From Streptomyces asoensis (lineage in GTDB: Bacteria > Actinomycetota > Actinomycetes > Streptomycetales > Streptomycetaceae): 64,000 nt of DNA. How positions within the stretch are numbered: the first letter of the stretch is position 1; the number at the start of each line of letters is the position of its first letter. Where the stretch lies: NCBI RefSeq assembly GCF_013085465.1, contig NZ_CP049838.1, positions 5,084,001 through 5,148,000 of the forward strand, in the 5' to 3' direction. A program made the position numbers and the translations under genes. The notes below the pieces were generated by a model. It was not told the origin of the DNA. It made no database searches and saw only the letters and a list, made by a program, of their open reading frames with translations. Positions 43,969 through 52,788 of this stretch are shown one piece after another.

Positions 43969-44969
43969 CCACCGTCGCCCTCAAGCCCGCCACCATGGCG
44001 CAGGCCCTCACCCGCGCGCTCCGGGACGCGATGGCCGCCGACCCGACCGTGCACGTCCTGGGCGAGGACGTGGGCACTCTCGGCGGCGTCTTCCGGGTCA
44101 CCGACGGGCTCGCCGCGGAGTTCGGCGAGGACCGCTGCACGGACACCCCGCTCGCCGAGGCGGGCATCCTCGGCACGGCCGTCGGCATGGCGATGTACGG
44201 GCTGCGGCCGGTCGTGGAGATGCAGTTCGACGCCTTCGCCTATCCGGCGTTCGAGCAGCTCATCAGCCATGTCGCCCGTATGCGCAACCGCACCCGCGGC
44301 CGTATGCCCCTGCCGATCACCGTCCGGGTGCCCTACGGCGGCGGCATCGGAGGCGTCGAGCACCACAGCGACTCCTCCGAGGCGTACTACATGGCGACCC
44401 CGGGCCTCCATGTCGTCACGCCCGCCACGGTCGCCGACGCCTACGGTCTGCTGCGCGCCGCCATCGCCTCCGACGACCCGGTCGTCGTCCTCGAACCCAA
44501 GCGCCTGTACTGGTCCAAGGACTCCTGGAACCCGGAGGAACCGCAGAGTGTCGAACCGATCGGCCGCGCGGTGGTGCGGCGCCCGGGCCGGAGCGCCACG
44601 CTGATCACCTACGGGCCGTCGGTGCCGGTCTGCCTCGAAGCCGCCGAGGCGGCGCGCGCCGAGGGCTGGGACCTCGAGGTCGTCGACCTGCGTTCCCTGG
44701 TGCCCTTCGACGACGAGACGGTCTGCGCCTCGGTGCGGCGGACCGGCCGCGCGGTCGTCGTCCATGAGTCGGGCTCCTTCGGCGGCCCGGGCGGGGAGAT
44801 CGCGGCCCGCGTCACGGAGCGCTGCTTCCACCACCTGGAGGCGCCGGTGCTGCGCGTCGCCGGGTTCGACCTCCCGTACCCGCCGCCGATGCTGGAGCGC
44901 CACCACCTGCCCGGCGTCGACCGCATCCTGGACGCCGTGGCGCGGTTGCAGTGGGAGGCGGACAACTGA
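43965..44969 (+). CDS. bkdB: Branched-chain 2-oxo acid dehydrogenase E1 beta (set 1)
   Basis: 334 residues. The transketolase-like fold shows VHVLGEDVGTLGGVFRVT, DTPLAEAGILGTAVGMAM and VRVPYGGGIGGVEHHSDSSE. Pairs with BkdA in the E1 heterotetramer. Overlaps bkdC by one base (TGATG). Confidence 0.94.
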   Translation: MTTVALKPATMAQALTRALRDAMAADPTVHVLGEDVGTLGGVFRVTDGLAAEFGEDRCTDTPLAEAGILGTAVGMAMYGLRPVVEMQFDAFAYPAFEQLISHVARMRNRTRGRMPLPITVRVPYGGGIGGVEHHSDSSEAYYMATPGLHVVTPATVADAYGLLRAAIASDDPVVVLEPKRLYWSKDSWNPEEPQSVEPIGRAVVRRPGRSATLITYGPSVPVCLEAAEAARAEGWDLEVVDLRSLVPFDDETVCASVRRTGRAVVVHESGSFGGPGGEIAARVTERCFHHLEAPVLRVAGFDLPYPPPMLERHHLPGVDRILDAVARLQWEADN

Positions 44970-46297
44970 TGGCACAGGTACTGGAGTTCAAGCTCCCCGA
45001 CCTCGGGGAGGGACTCACCGAGGCGGAGATCGTCCGCTGGCTGGTCCAGGTCGGCGACGTCGTCGCCGTCGACCAGCCGGTCGTCGAGGTCGAGACGGCC
45101 AAGGCGATGGTCGAGGTGCCCTGCCCCTACGGCGGTGTGGTCACCGCCCGCTTCGGCGAGGAGGGCACCGAACTGCCCGTCGGCGCCCCGCTGATCACGG
45201 TCGCGGTCGGCGCGCCGGCCTCCGGCGGCCCGGACGTGCCCGCCAAGGGGGCCGAGGGGTCGGGCAACGTGCTCGTCGGATACGGCACCTCGGAGGCACC
45301 CGCGCGCAGGCGCCGGGTCCGGTCGGCGCGACCGGAACCCGCCGCTTCCGTGACCGTCGCCGCCGCCCCGGCCGCCCCCGCAGCCCCGGTTCTCCCGGGC
45401 GTTCCGGCCGAGGCGTCCGCCGGCCCCGTCCCCGTGATCTCCCCCCTGGTGCGCAGACTCGCCCGGGAGAACAACCTGGACCTGCGGGAGCTCACGGGCT
45501 CCGGGCCCGAGGGGCTGATCCTGCGGGCGGACGTGGAGAACGCGCTGCGGGGGGCCGTACCCCGGGAACAGGCGGCACAGCCGTCGCCCGGATCCTCCGC
45601 TCCCGCGGGAAGCCGCCGCATCCCCCTCAAGGGCGTCCGGGGTGCAGTCGCCGACAAGCTCTCCCGCAGCCGACGCGAGATCCCCGACGCCACCTGCTGG
45701 GTGGACGCCGACGCGACGGAGCTGATGCGGGCCCGGGCGACGATGAACGCGTCCGGCGGGCCAAAGATCTCTCTCGTCGCGCTGCTCGCCCGTATCTGCA
45801 CCGCGGCGCTGGCCCGCTTCCCGGAACTCAACTCCACCGTCGACCTGGCGGCCCGGGAGGTCGTCCAGTTCGACCACGTCCACCTCGGCTTCGCCGCGCA
45901 GACCGAGCGGGGACTCGTGGTGCCCGTCGTCCGCGACGCGCACGCCCGGGACGCCGAGGGACTCACCGCGGAGTTCGCGCGGCTCACCGAGTCGGCCCGG
46001 GACGGCCGCCTCACCCCCGCCGACCTGACCGGCGGCACCTTCACCCTGAACAACTACGGGGTGTTCGGAGTCGACGGCTCCACGCCGATCATCAACCACC
46101 CCGAGGCGGCCATGCTCGGTGTCGGCCGCATCATCCCCAAGCCGTGGGTGCACGAGGGCGAGCTGGCGGTGCGCCAGGTCGTCCAGCTCTCGCTCACCTT
46201 CGACCACCGGGTGTGCGACGGCGGAACGGCCGGCGGCTTCCTGCGCTACGTGGCGGACTGCGTGGAGCAGCCGGCGGTGCTGTTGCGCACCCTGTGA
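44969..46297 (+). CDS. bkdC: Dihydrolipoamide acyltransferase E2 (set 1)
   Basis: 442 residues from ATG 44969. One lipoyl domain with Lys45 in VETAKAMVE, an Ala/Pro linker, a peripheral subunit-binding domain (ISPLVRRLARENNLDLRELT) and the catalytic domain ending in LTFDHRVCDGGTAGGFL (catalytic HxxxDG). Transfers the acyl group to CoA. No E3 gene is adjacent, so a lipoamide dehydrogenase from elsewhere is shared. Confidence 0.94.
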   Translation: MAQVLEFKLPDLGEGLTEAEIVRWLVQVGDVVAVDQPVVEVETAKAMVEVPCPYGGVVTARFGEEGTELPVGAPLITVAVGAPASGGPDVPAKGAEGSGNVLVGYGTSEAPARRRRVRSARPEPAASVTVAAAPAAPAAPVLPGVPAEASAGPVPVISPLVRRLARENNLDLRELTGSGPEGLILRADVENALRGAVPREQAAQPSPGSSAPAGSRRIPLKGVRGAVADKLSRSRREIPDATCWVDADATELMRARATMNASGGPKISLVALLARICTAALARFPELNSTVDLAAREVVQFDHVHLGFAAQTERGLVVPVVRDAHARDAEGLTAEFARLTESARDGRLTPADLTGGTFTLNNYGVFGVDGSTPIINHPEAAMLGVGRIIPKPWVHEGELAVRQVVQLSLTFDHRVCDGGTAGGFLRYVADCVEQPAVLLRTL

Positions 46298-46378
46298 TTG
46301 CGGGCGTGCCCCGGCGATTCGCGCGTTTCCCGTGATCGGGCGGGCCCGCATCCCCGGGGCGGCCCGCATACTCGGGGG

Positions 46379-47284
46379 GTGACCTCGAACGAGCCCGCCG
46401 CCCACGACGCCGTTGTGCTCGCCGGTGGCGGCGCCCGCCGGCTCGGCGGCGCCGACAAGCCGGGCGTGCGGGTGGGCGGGCGCGCGCTGCTCGACCGGGT
46501 GCTCGGCGCCTGCTCCGACGCGCGCACCACCGTCGTCGTCGCCGACCCCCGCCCCACCGCGCGGCCCGTGCGCTGGGCACGCGAGGACCCGCCCGGCGCG
46601 GGACCCGTCGCCGCGCTCGACGCGGGGCTGCGCCACACCGCGGCGGACGACGTCCTCGTCCTCTCCGCCGACCTGCCCTTCCTCGCGGCGGACACCGTAC
46701 GGCGCCTGCTGACCGCCCTGCGCGCCGGCGCGGCCGAGGGTGTGCTGCTCACCGACGCCGACGGCCGTGACCAGCCGCTCGTCGCCGCGTACCGCACGGC
46801 CGCACTGCGCCGCGAGCTGGCGGTGCTCACCGCCGGCGAAGGCGGCCTCACCGGACTGCCGCTGCGCCGGCTGACCGCCGGACTCGACCTCACCCGCGTC
46901 CCCGACCCGGTCGCCTCGTTCGACTGCGACACCTGGGACGACATCGCCGCCGCCAGGGCACGTATCAGGGAGCATGACCACGTGTTGGATGAATGGATTT
47001 CCGCAGTCAAGGACGAGCTGGGCATCGACCTCGACGTCGACACCGGCGCCCTCCTCGACCTCGCCCGCGACGCCGCCCACGGGGTGGCCAGGCCCGCGGC
47101 CCCGCTGACCACCTTCCTGGTCGGCTATGCGGCCGCCCAGGCCGAGGGAGGCCCCGAAGCCGTCGCCGAGGCCGCCCGCAAGGCCGCCGCGCTCGCGCTG
47201 CGCTGGGCGGAGGAGGCCGAGCAGGAGAAGGCCGAGCAGCAGGAGGCCGACAAGCCCGGCGGCTCCGGACCGGACGCCGGATGA
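46379..47284 (+). CDS. MobA-like nucleotidyltransferase fused to a DUF6457 domain
   Basis: 301 residues from GTG 46379. The N-terminal NTP-transferase domain has AVVLAGGGARRLGGADKPGV, DPPGAGPVAALDAGL and LVLSADLPFL, matching the molybdenum-cofactor guanylyltransferase family. From residue about 205, DEWISAVKDELGIDLDVD starts a helical DUF6457 module of about 85 residues ending in Glu/Ala-rich sequence. It overlaps moeA by 4 bp, placing it in Mo-cofactor synthesis. Whether it makes the guanine or the cytosine dinucleotide form cannot be read. Confidence 0.87.
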   Translation: MTSNEPAAHDAVVLAGGGARRLGGADKPGVRVGGRALLDRVLGACSDARTTVVVADPRPTARPVRWAREDPPGAGPVAALDAGLRHTAADDVLVLSADLPFLAADTVRRLLTALRAGAAEGVLLTDADGRDQPLVAAYRTAALRRELAVLTAGEGGLTGLPLRRLTAGLDLTRVPDPVASFDCDTWDDIAAARARIREHDHVLDEWISAVKDELGIDLDVDTGALLDLARDAAHGVARPAAPLTTFLVGYAAAQAEGGPEAVAEAARKAAALALRWAEEAEQEKAEQQEADKPGGSGPDAG

Positions 47285-48717
47285 CCGCCCGCGGTACCCG
47301 GCAGGGCCTCGACGCCGAGGACCTCGACGTCGAGGAGGCGCTCGCCCTCGTGAAGGACGGCAACGGCACCGCCCGCCCGGCCGACGGCCGCAGCCCCGCA
47401 CAGCGCGAGGGCGGCGGCCACGCCACTTCGCCCTCCTCCCCCTCCCCCTCCCCCTCCTCCTCGACCCGGACCCCGGAGACCGCTCACCGGGCCGACGCCG
47501 CCGAGCACCGCCACCAGGAGACCTCCTGGCCCGAGGCCCGGAAGATCGCCGCCCGCGCCGCACGGTCCGGCGCCGCCCGCCTCGCCCCCGTCTCCGTGAC
47601 CCTCGGCGACGCGCTCGGCCTCGTTCTGGCCGCCCCACTGACGGCCCTCACCGACCTGCCCTCCTTCGACACCTCGGCGATGGACGGGTGGGCGGTCGCC
47701 GGCCCCGGCCCCTGGCACGTACGGGAAGAGGGCGTGCTGGCCGGGAGCGCGACGCCCGTGTCCCTGGCCGACGGCGAGGCCGTGCGGATCGCCACCGGCG
47801 CCCGGATCCCCCCGGACACCACCGCTGTACTGCGCAGCGAGCACGGCCGGACCGACGACAACGGCCGGCTGCACCCGACCCGCGAGATGCAGCACGGCCA
47901 GGACATCCGCCCACGGGGGCAGGAGTGCCGTAGCGGGGATCAGTTGCTGCGTGCCGGGGCGGTGGTGACCCCGGCCGTCCTCGGCCTCGCCGCGGCCGCC
48001 GGGTACGACACACTGGCCGCCGTCCCCCGGCCCCGGGTCGAGGTGCTCGTCCTGGGCGACGAACTGCTCACCGAGGGCCGTCCGCACGACGGCCTCATCC
48101 GGGACGCGCTCGGTCCGATGCTGCCCCCGTGGCTGCGGGCGATGGGCGCCGAGGTCACCGCCGTACGCCGGCTCGGCGACGACGCGAAGGCACTGCACAA
48201 GGCCATCACCGCATCCGGCGCCGATCTCATCGTCACCACCGGGGGCACCGCCTCGGGGCCCGTCGATCACGTGCACCCCACCCTGCGCCGACTCGACGCC
48301 GAACTCCTCGTCGACGGCGTCAAGGTGCGCCCCGGTCACCCCATGCTGCTGGCCCGCCTCAAGGAGGACCAGCACCTCGTCGGTCTGCCCGGCAACCCCC
48401 TCGCGGCTGTCTCCGGTCTGCTGACGCTCGCCGAGCCGCTGCTGCGCACCCTCGCCGCCCGACCGGCTCCCGAGCCGTACGCGCTGCCGCTGCGGCAATC
48501 CGCGCACGGGCACCCGCACGACACCCGGCTCATCCCGGTCGTCCTGCGGGGCGACCATGCCGTGCCGCTGCACTACAACGGCCCGGCCATGCTGCGGGGG
48601 ATCGCGGCGGCCGATGCCCTTGCCGTCGTACCGCCGGGCGGCGCACGCGCGGGTCAGGAGGCGGAGCTCCTCGACCTGCCGTGGGCGACGGCCGGCATCG
48701 ACGCCTGTTTCACGTGA
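47281..48717 (+). CDS. moeA: Molybdopterin molybdotransferase MoeA
   Basis: 478 residues, ATG 47281. An 80-residue N-terminal extension (low-complexity SPSSPSPSPSSS) precedes the MoeA core, with LPSFDTSAMDGWAV, IATGARIPPDT, RPRGQECRSGDQLL and LIVTTGGTASGPVDHV. Inserts molybdate into adenylated molybdopterin. The stop codon lies inside a parS site, so the last residues, CFT, are encoded by the palindrome. Confidence 0.93.
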   Translation: MTARGTRQGLDAEDLDVEEALALVKDGNGTARPADGRSPAQREGGGHATSPSSPSPSPSSSTRTPETAHRADAAEHRHQETSWPEARKIAARAARSGAARLAPVSVTLGDALGLVLAAPLTALTDLPSFDTSAMDGWAVAGPGPWHVREEGVLAGSATPVSLADGEAVRIATGARIPPDTTAVLRSEHGRTDDNGRLHPTREMQHGQDIRPRGQECRSGDQLLRAGAVVTPAVLGLAAAAGYDTLAAVPRPRVEVLVLGDELLTEGRPHDGLIRDALGPMLPPWLRAMGAEVTAVRRLGDDAKALHKAITASGADLIVTTGGTASGPVDHVHPTLRRLDAELLVDGVKVRPGHPMLLARLKEDQHLVGLPGNPLAAVSGLLTLAEPLLRTLAARPAPEPYALPLRQSAHGHPHDTRLIPVVLRGDHAVPLHYNGPAMLRGIAAADALAVVPPGGARAGQEAELLDLPWATAGIDACFT

Positions 48718-48720
48718 AAC
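48707..48720. other. parS site (perfect), overlapping the moeA stop
   Basis: GTTTCACGTGAAAC; its TGA (48715-48717) is the stop of moeA. First of three parS sites within 88 bp. Confidence 0.95.
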
Positions 48721-48737
48721 AGTCCTGATCCATCCGT

Positions 48738-48751
48738 GTTTCACGTGAAAC
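48738..48751. other. parS site (perfect)
   Basis: GTTTCACGTGAAAC in the gap between moeA and the converging K+ channel gene; second of the cluster. Confidence 0.95.
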
Positions 48752-48780
48752 GGCACAAGCTTCGCATCAGCTCGCCTCCT

Positions 48781-48794
48781 GTTTCACGTGAAAC
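48781..48794. other. parS site (perfect)
   Basis: GTTTCACGTGAAAC; third of the cluster, five bases before the channel stop codon. Confidence 0.95.
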
Positions 48795-48798
48795 ATCG

Positions 48799-49917
48799 TC
48801 ATGCCCGCTCGGGGGCCGGGACGGCTCGGCTGACCGTGATCACGCGGTCCCCCAGTTGGAGACGGGTGAGCCGGGGGTCGGTGTAGTCCAGCATTTCCTT
48901 GCCCCGGACGACGGCCACGACCAGGTCCGCGCAGCTGCGGGGTGCCTCGCCGATCTCCGCCTTGCTGACCGGCCGCTCGATGAGGTCCAGGCCGTTGCCG
49001 ATGGTCATCAGGCTCTCCAGGGTCCTGGCCACGGTCGGGCTGATCATCGAGACGCCGAGCAGCCGGCCGGCGGAGCTGGAGCTGGTGATCACGGTGTCCG
49101 CGCCGCTCTGCTTGAGCAGCGGCACGTTCTCGTCCTCCCGGGCGGCCACGACGATCGTCGCGCGCCGGTTCAGCTGCCGGGCGGTGAGGGTGACCAGGGC
49201 GGCCGTGTCGTCGCGTTGCGGGGCGACGATCACCCGGGAGGCGGTGTGGACCTCGGCCTTGAGGAGCGTCTCCGAGCGGGTGGCGTCCCCGGTCACCGAC
49301 ACCAGTCCGTCGTCGCCGGCGGCGAGCGCGGACTTGCGCTGGGCGTCCACGATGACGATCCGGTCCTTGGCGATGCCCTGCCCGACGAGGGTCTCCACCG
49401 CGTGGCGGCCCTTCGTGCCGTATCCGACGACCACGACGTGGTTGCTGGTGCGGGCCCGCCAGCGGTGGACGCGGACCTGCTGGCGGGTGCGTTCGGTGAG
49501 CACCTCCAGGGTGGTGCCGACCAGGATGATCAGGAACACCACGCGCAGCGGTGTGATGACGAGGATGTTGACGAGCCGGGCCATGTCGCTGACCGGGGTG
49601 ATGTCGCCGTAGCCGGTGGTGGAGAGCGTGACGGTGGCGTAGTAGGCGGCGTCGAGGAGGCCGACGGTCCCGTCCGAGTTGTCGTTGTAGCCGTCGCGGT
49701 CGGCGTAGACGATCAGCGTGGTGATGGCCAGCACCAGCAGGCCCATGGCGAGGCGTCGGAGTACCTGAAGAAGCGGAGGGACGGCGATGCGCATGGGCAT
49801 CGTGATCGAACGGCCCGCCTCGGCGTCGTCCCGGGCTTCGGTGCGCGAGCGGTACCAGAGGGACCTGAAGAGGGAGAGTCTGGCCGGGCCGGCCGGCGGT
49901 CGTTCATGGTCCTTCAT
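48799..49917 (-). CDS. Two-helix potassium channel with RCK (TrkA-N) domain
   Basis: 372 residues from ATG 49917 (AGGGGGC upstream). Two membrane helices bracket the selectivity filter TLSTTGYGDITP. A cytoplasmic RCK part follows with Rossmann HVVVVGYGTKGRHA, VTGDATRSETLL and KQSGADTVITSSSSAGRLLG, then an RCK-C domain. A ligand-gated K+ channel of the MthK/Kch type. The neighbouring divergent gene is a close RCK paralogue without the pore. Confidence 0.93.
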   Translation of the reverse strand: MKDHERPPAGPARLSLFRSLWYRSRTEARDDAEAGRSITMPMRIAVPPLLQVLRRLAMGLLVLAITTLIVYADRDGYNDNSDGTVGLLDAAYYATVTLSTTGYGDITPVSDMARLVNILVITPLRVVFLIILVGTTLEVLTERTRQQVRVHRWRARTSNHVVVVGYGTKGRHAVETLVGQGIAKDRIVIVDAQRKSALAAGDDGLVSVTGDATRSETLLKAEVHTASRVIVAPQRDDTAALVTLTARQLNRRATIVVAAREDENVPLLKQSGADTVITSSSSAGRLLGVSMISPTVARTLESLMTIGNGLDLIERPVSKAEIGEAPRSCADLVVAVVRGKEMLDYTDPRLTRLQLGDRVITVSRAVPAPERA

Positions 49918-49983
49918 CGTGTGCCCCCTGTGACGGTGATCCGATCGGTGGGCACCATGGTTCCCGGCGGGCTCCTGCCCGTC

Positions 49984-50733
49984 ATGAAGCAACACGTGTC
50001 CATGAGTCAGATATCCATGATCCCGGAGGTCCCCTTGCGCGACCACACTGTCGTCGTCGGCTTCGGTACGAAGGGGCGGTCCGCGATCCGGACGGCCTGT
50101 GCGGCGGGCCTGCGCAAGGAGCAGGTCGTGGTGATCGACCCCAGTGCGAAGGTGATCGACGCGGCGACGGCCGAGGGCTACGAGGGCGTGGTCGGGGACG
50201 CCACCCGCAGTGATGTGCTGCGGCGGGCCGAGGTGCAGCGGGCGGGGCGGATCGTCATCGCGACCCAGCGGGACGACACGGCCGTCCTCGTGGCGCTGAC
50301 GGCCCGCCAGCTCAACCCCGGGGCGAAGATCGTGGCGGCGGTCCGCGAGGAGGAGAACGCGCCGCTGCTCAAGCAGTCGGGCGCCGATGAGGTCATCACC
50401 AGCGCCGGCGCGGCCGGCCGGCTTCTCGGCCTGTCCGTGCTCAGTCCGGCGGCGGGCAGGGTCATGGAGGACCTCATCCAGCAGGGCGACGGCCTTGACC
50501 TCGTCGAACGGCCCGTCACCAAGGCCGAGGCGGGCCGTGGCCCCCGGGAGACGGACGACCTGGTGGTGAGCGTCGTCCGCGGGCATCGCGTCCTCGCCTA
50601 CGACGACCCGGCGATCGGCGTGCTGGAGCCGACGGACCGGGTGGTCACGATCGTGCGGGTGGGCCCGGACCGTGCCCGGACGCCCCTCGGGACGCCCGGC
50701 ATGCCCGGCGTCCCACCGCTGCCCCCGGCCTGA
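49984..50733 (+). CDS. RCK (TrkA-N) protein lacking a channel pore
   Basis: About 249 residues from ATG 49984; starts at 49957, 50002 or 50017 are equally possible as no clear ribosome site is seen. VVVGFGTKGRSAIRTA, VVGDATRSDVLRRAEVQ, QRDDTAVLVALTARQLNPGA and KQSGADEVITS are near-identical to the channel's RCK part. No membrane helix precedes it. It may form mixed octameric gating rings with the neighbour or regulate a transporter in trans (inference). Confidence 0.82.
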   Translation: MKQHVSMSQISMIPEVPLRDHTVVVGFGTKGRSAIRTACAAGLRKEQVVVIDPSAKVIDAATAEGYEGVVGDATRSDVLRRAEVQRAGRIVIATQRDDTAVLVALTARQLNPGAKIVAAVREEENAPLLKQSGADEVITSAGAAGRLLGLSVLSPAAGRVMEDLIQQGDGLDLVERPVTKAEAGRGPRETDDLVVSVVRGHRVLAYDDPAIGVLEPTDRVVTIVRVGPDRARTPLGTPGMPGVPPLPPA

Positions 50734-50747
50734 GGCGCATGCCGGCG

Positions 50748-51596
50748 CTACTTGCGGTTGTAGAGCCGCATCGTCACCGGCCCGAAGACCAGCACGAACA
50801 GTCCGGCCCACCCCAGCGACCAGGCAATCTCGGCACCGGGCCAGTCACCCGCCATCAGTCCCCGTACCGCCGAGGCCAGATGAGTGACCGGGCTGTTGTT
50901 GACGAACGCCTGGAGCCAGCCCGGCATGGTGCGGGGGTCGACGAACACGTTGGACAGGAAGGTGAGCGGGAAGATCACCATCATGCTGACGCCCATCACC
51001 GACTTCTCGGTGCGCAGCAGCAGCCCGAACATCGTCCAGATCCACGAGAACGCGAACGAGAAGACGACCAGCAGGGCGATTCCGGCGACCACGCCCGCGA
51101 GCCCGCCGTCCGGGCGGTAGCCGAGGACGATGCCGACGGTGAGCATCACGACGGACGCGATCGTGTAGCGCAGCGCGTCGCCCAGCAGATAGCCGACCAT
51201 CGTCGACGGCCGCCAGATCGGCAGCGACCGGAAGCGGTCGAAGACGCCCTTCTCGATGTCGGTGTTCACCGAGACGCCCGTGTACATCGTGATCATCACG
51301 ACCGACATCACCAGGATGCCCGGCAGCAGGAACTGGATGTACTTCTCCGGGGACCCGGCCAGGGCGCCCCCGAACAGGTACGTGTACATCAGCACCATCA
51401 TGATCGGGAACGCCGTGACGTCGAAGAGCTGCTCCGGCACGTGCTTGATCTTGAGGATCGCCCGCCAGCCGAAGGTGAGGGAGGCCGAGAGGGCGCTCGG
51501 GCGGGGCGGCCGCTCCTGCGCGACGAGCAGCGCGGCCAGCGACTCGGCGCTGACGGGGGCGAGGTCCTGGACGTCCGTACTGGTCACGGTGCTCAT
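50748..51596 (-). CDS. ABC-2 type transporter permease (DrrB-like)
   Basis: 282 residues. Six membrane helices; family block [20 protein letters not shown] and [20 protein letters not shown], and [20 protein letters not shown] near the end. Works with the ATPase encoded by the preceding overlapping gene, as in daunorubicin-type exporters. The cargo is unknown. Confidence 0.92.
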   Translation of the reverse strand: MSTVTSTDVQDLAPVSAESLAALLVAQERPPRPSALSASLTFGWRAILKIKHVPEQLFDVTAFPIMMVLMYTYLFGGALAGSPEKYIQFLLPGILVMSVVMITMYTGVSVNTDIEKGVFDRFRSLPIWRPSTMVGYLLGDALRYTIASVVMLTVGIVLGYRPDGGLAGVVAGIALLVVFSFAFSWIWTMFGLLLRTEKSVMGVSMMVIFPLTFLSNVFVDPRTMPGWLQAFVNNSPVTHLASAVRGLMAGDWPGAEIAWSLGWAGLFVLVFGPVTMRLYNRK

Positions 51597-52636
51597 GCCG
51601 CCACCTCACCTTTCTGGCCGCGGGTCGGTGTACCGGCATCGGCCGGTGTCCCGGGCTCGGTGTCGGCCTTCGTGTCGTGTCCGGTGAGGGCGAGGAACAC
51701 CTCGTCCAGGCTGGGCTGGCCCAGGGAGAAGTTGTCGACGACGACCCCGGCCCGGGACAGTTCCCCGAGGGCCCGGGCGGCCTGGGCGGCGGCCGTGTCG
51801 CCCACCGCCGCGTCGAGCCGGGCCGTCAGCGCCACCGGGTCCGGCTCCCGCTGGACGTCCGCGTCCAGGGCCAGCCGCAGCACCTGCTCGGCCGCGGGCC
51901 GCTGCTCGGCGTCGCGCAGCCGCAGATGGACGGAGCCGGCGCCGACGGACGCCTTCAGCTCGCCCTTCGTGCCCTCGGCGATCACCCGGCCCCGGTCGAT
52001 GACGGCGATCCGGGACGCCAGCTGGTCGGCCTCGTCCAGATACTGCGTGGTCAGCAGCACGGTGGTGCCCTGTGCGACCACCGCCCGCACGATGTCCCAC
52101 ACCTGGTTGCGGCTGCGCGGATCGAGTCCGGTCGTCGGCTCGTCGAGGAAGAGCAGGTCGGGCGTGCTGAGGATGGACGCGGCGATGTCGATCCGGCGCC
52201 GCATGCCGCCCGAGTAGTGCTTGACCTGCTTTCCGGCCGCGTCGGTGAGCCCGAACGCGGCGAGGAGCTGCGCGGACCGCTCCCGGGCGGCCTTCCTGCC
52301 GTGCCCGAGGAGCCGGCCGAGCAGCACCAGGTTCTCGGTGCCGGTGAGGTCCTCGTCCACGGACGCGTACTGGCCGGTGAGACTCACCCGGCCGCGCACC
52401 TCGTCGGCCTCCCGGACGACGTCGTGACCGAAGACCCGGGCCTGGCCGCCGTCCGGACGCAGCAGCGTGGCGAGCATCTTCACGGTGGTCGTCTTGCCGG
52501 CGCCGTTCGGGCCGAGGACGCCGTAGACCGTGCCGGTGGGGACGGCGAGGTCGACGCCGTCCACGGCCCTGGTCTCGCCGAACGTCTTGACCAGGCCCGC
52601 AGTCTCGATCGCCAGGCCGGCGGTGTGCTGGCTCAT
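51593..52636 (-). CDS. ABC transporter ATP-binding protein (DrrA-like)
   Basis: 347 residues from ATG 52636. Walker [15 protein letters not shown], signature [12 protein letters not shown], Walker [16 protein letters not shown] and a C-terminal extension with [20 protein letters not shown] typical of DrrA exporters. Overlaps the permease by 4 bp. Drug or lipid export is likely; no biosynthetic genes are nearby. Confidence 0.93.
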   Translation of the reverse strand: MSQHTAGLAIETAGLVKTFGETRAVDGVDLAVPTGTVYGVLGPNGAGKTTTVKMLATLLRPDGGQARVFGHDVVREADEVRGRVSLTGQYASVDEDLTGTENLVLLGRLLGHGRKAARERSAQLLAAFGLTDAAGKQVKHYSGGMRRRIDIAASILSTPDLLFLDEPTTGLDPRSRNQVWDIVRAVVAQGTTVLLTTQYLDEADQLASRIAVIDRGRVIAEGTKGELKASVGAGSVHLRLRDAEQRPAAEQVLRLALDADVQREPDPVALTARLDAAVGDTAAAQAARALGELSRAGVVVDNFSLGQPSLDEVFLALTGHDTKADTEPGTPADAGTPTRGQKGEVAA

Positions 52637-52788
52637 GGGGGTTCCTTCCGCGTACTTGGGCTACGCATGGGGAGACCTTTACCGTCGCCCGAACTCATCG
52701 GTGATCGCATCTCGTTTTTCCCGGTCCCCCCGATTTCCGCCGCGGACCATGATCGGGAGCGAGGAGGGGGAGGAGTAGCGTCCCCTTC

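Noticed and set aside
44609..47638. 1009-codon minus-strand open frame across bkdB, bkdC and mobA
   Set aside because: It is antisense to three well-supported genes, consists of low-complexity Arg/Gly sequence and has no motif; a product of GC bias.
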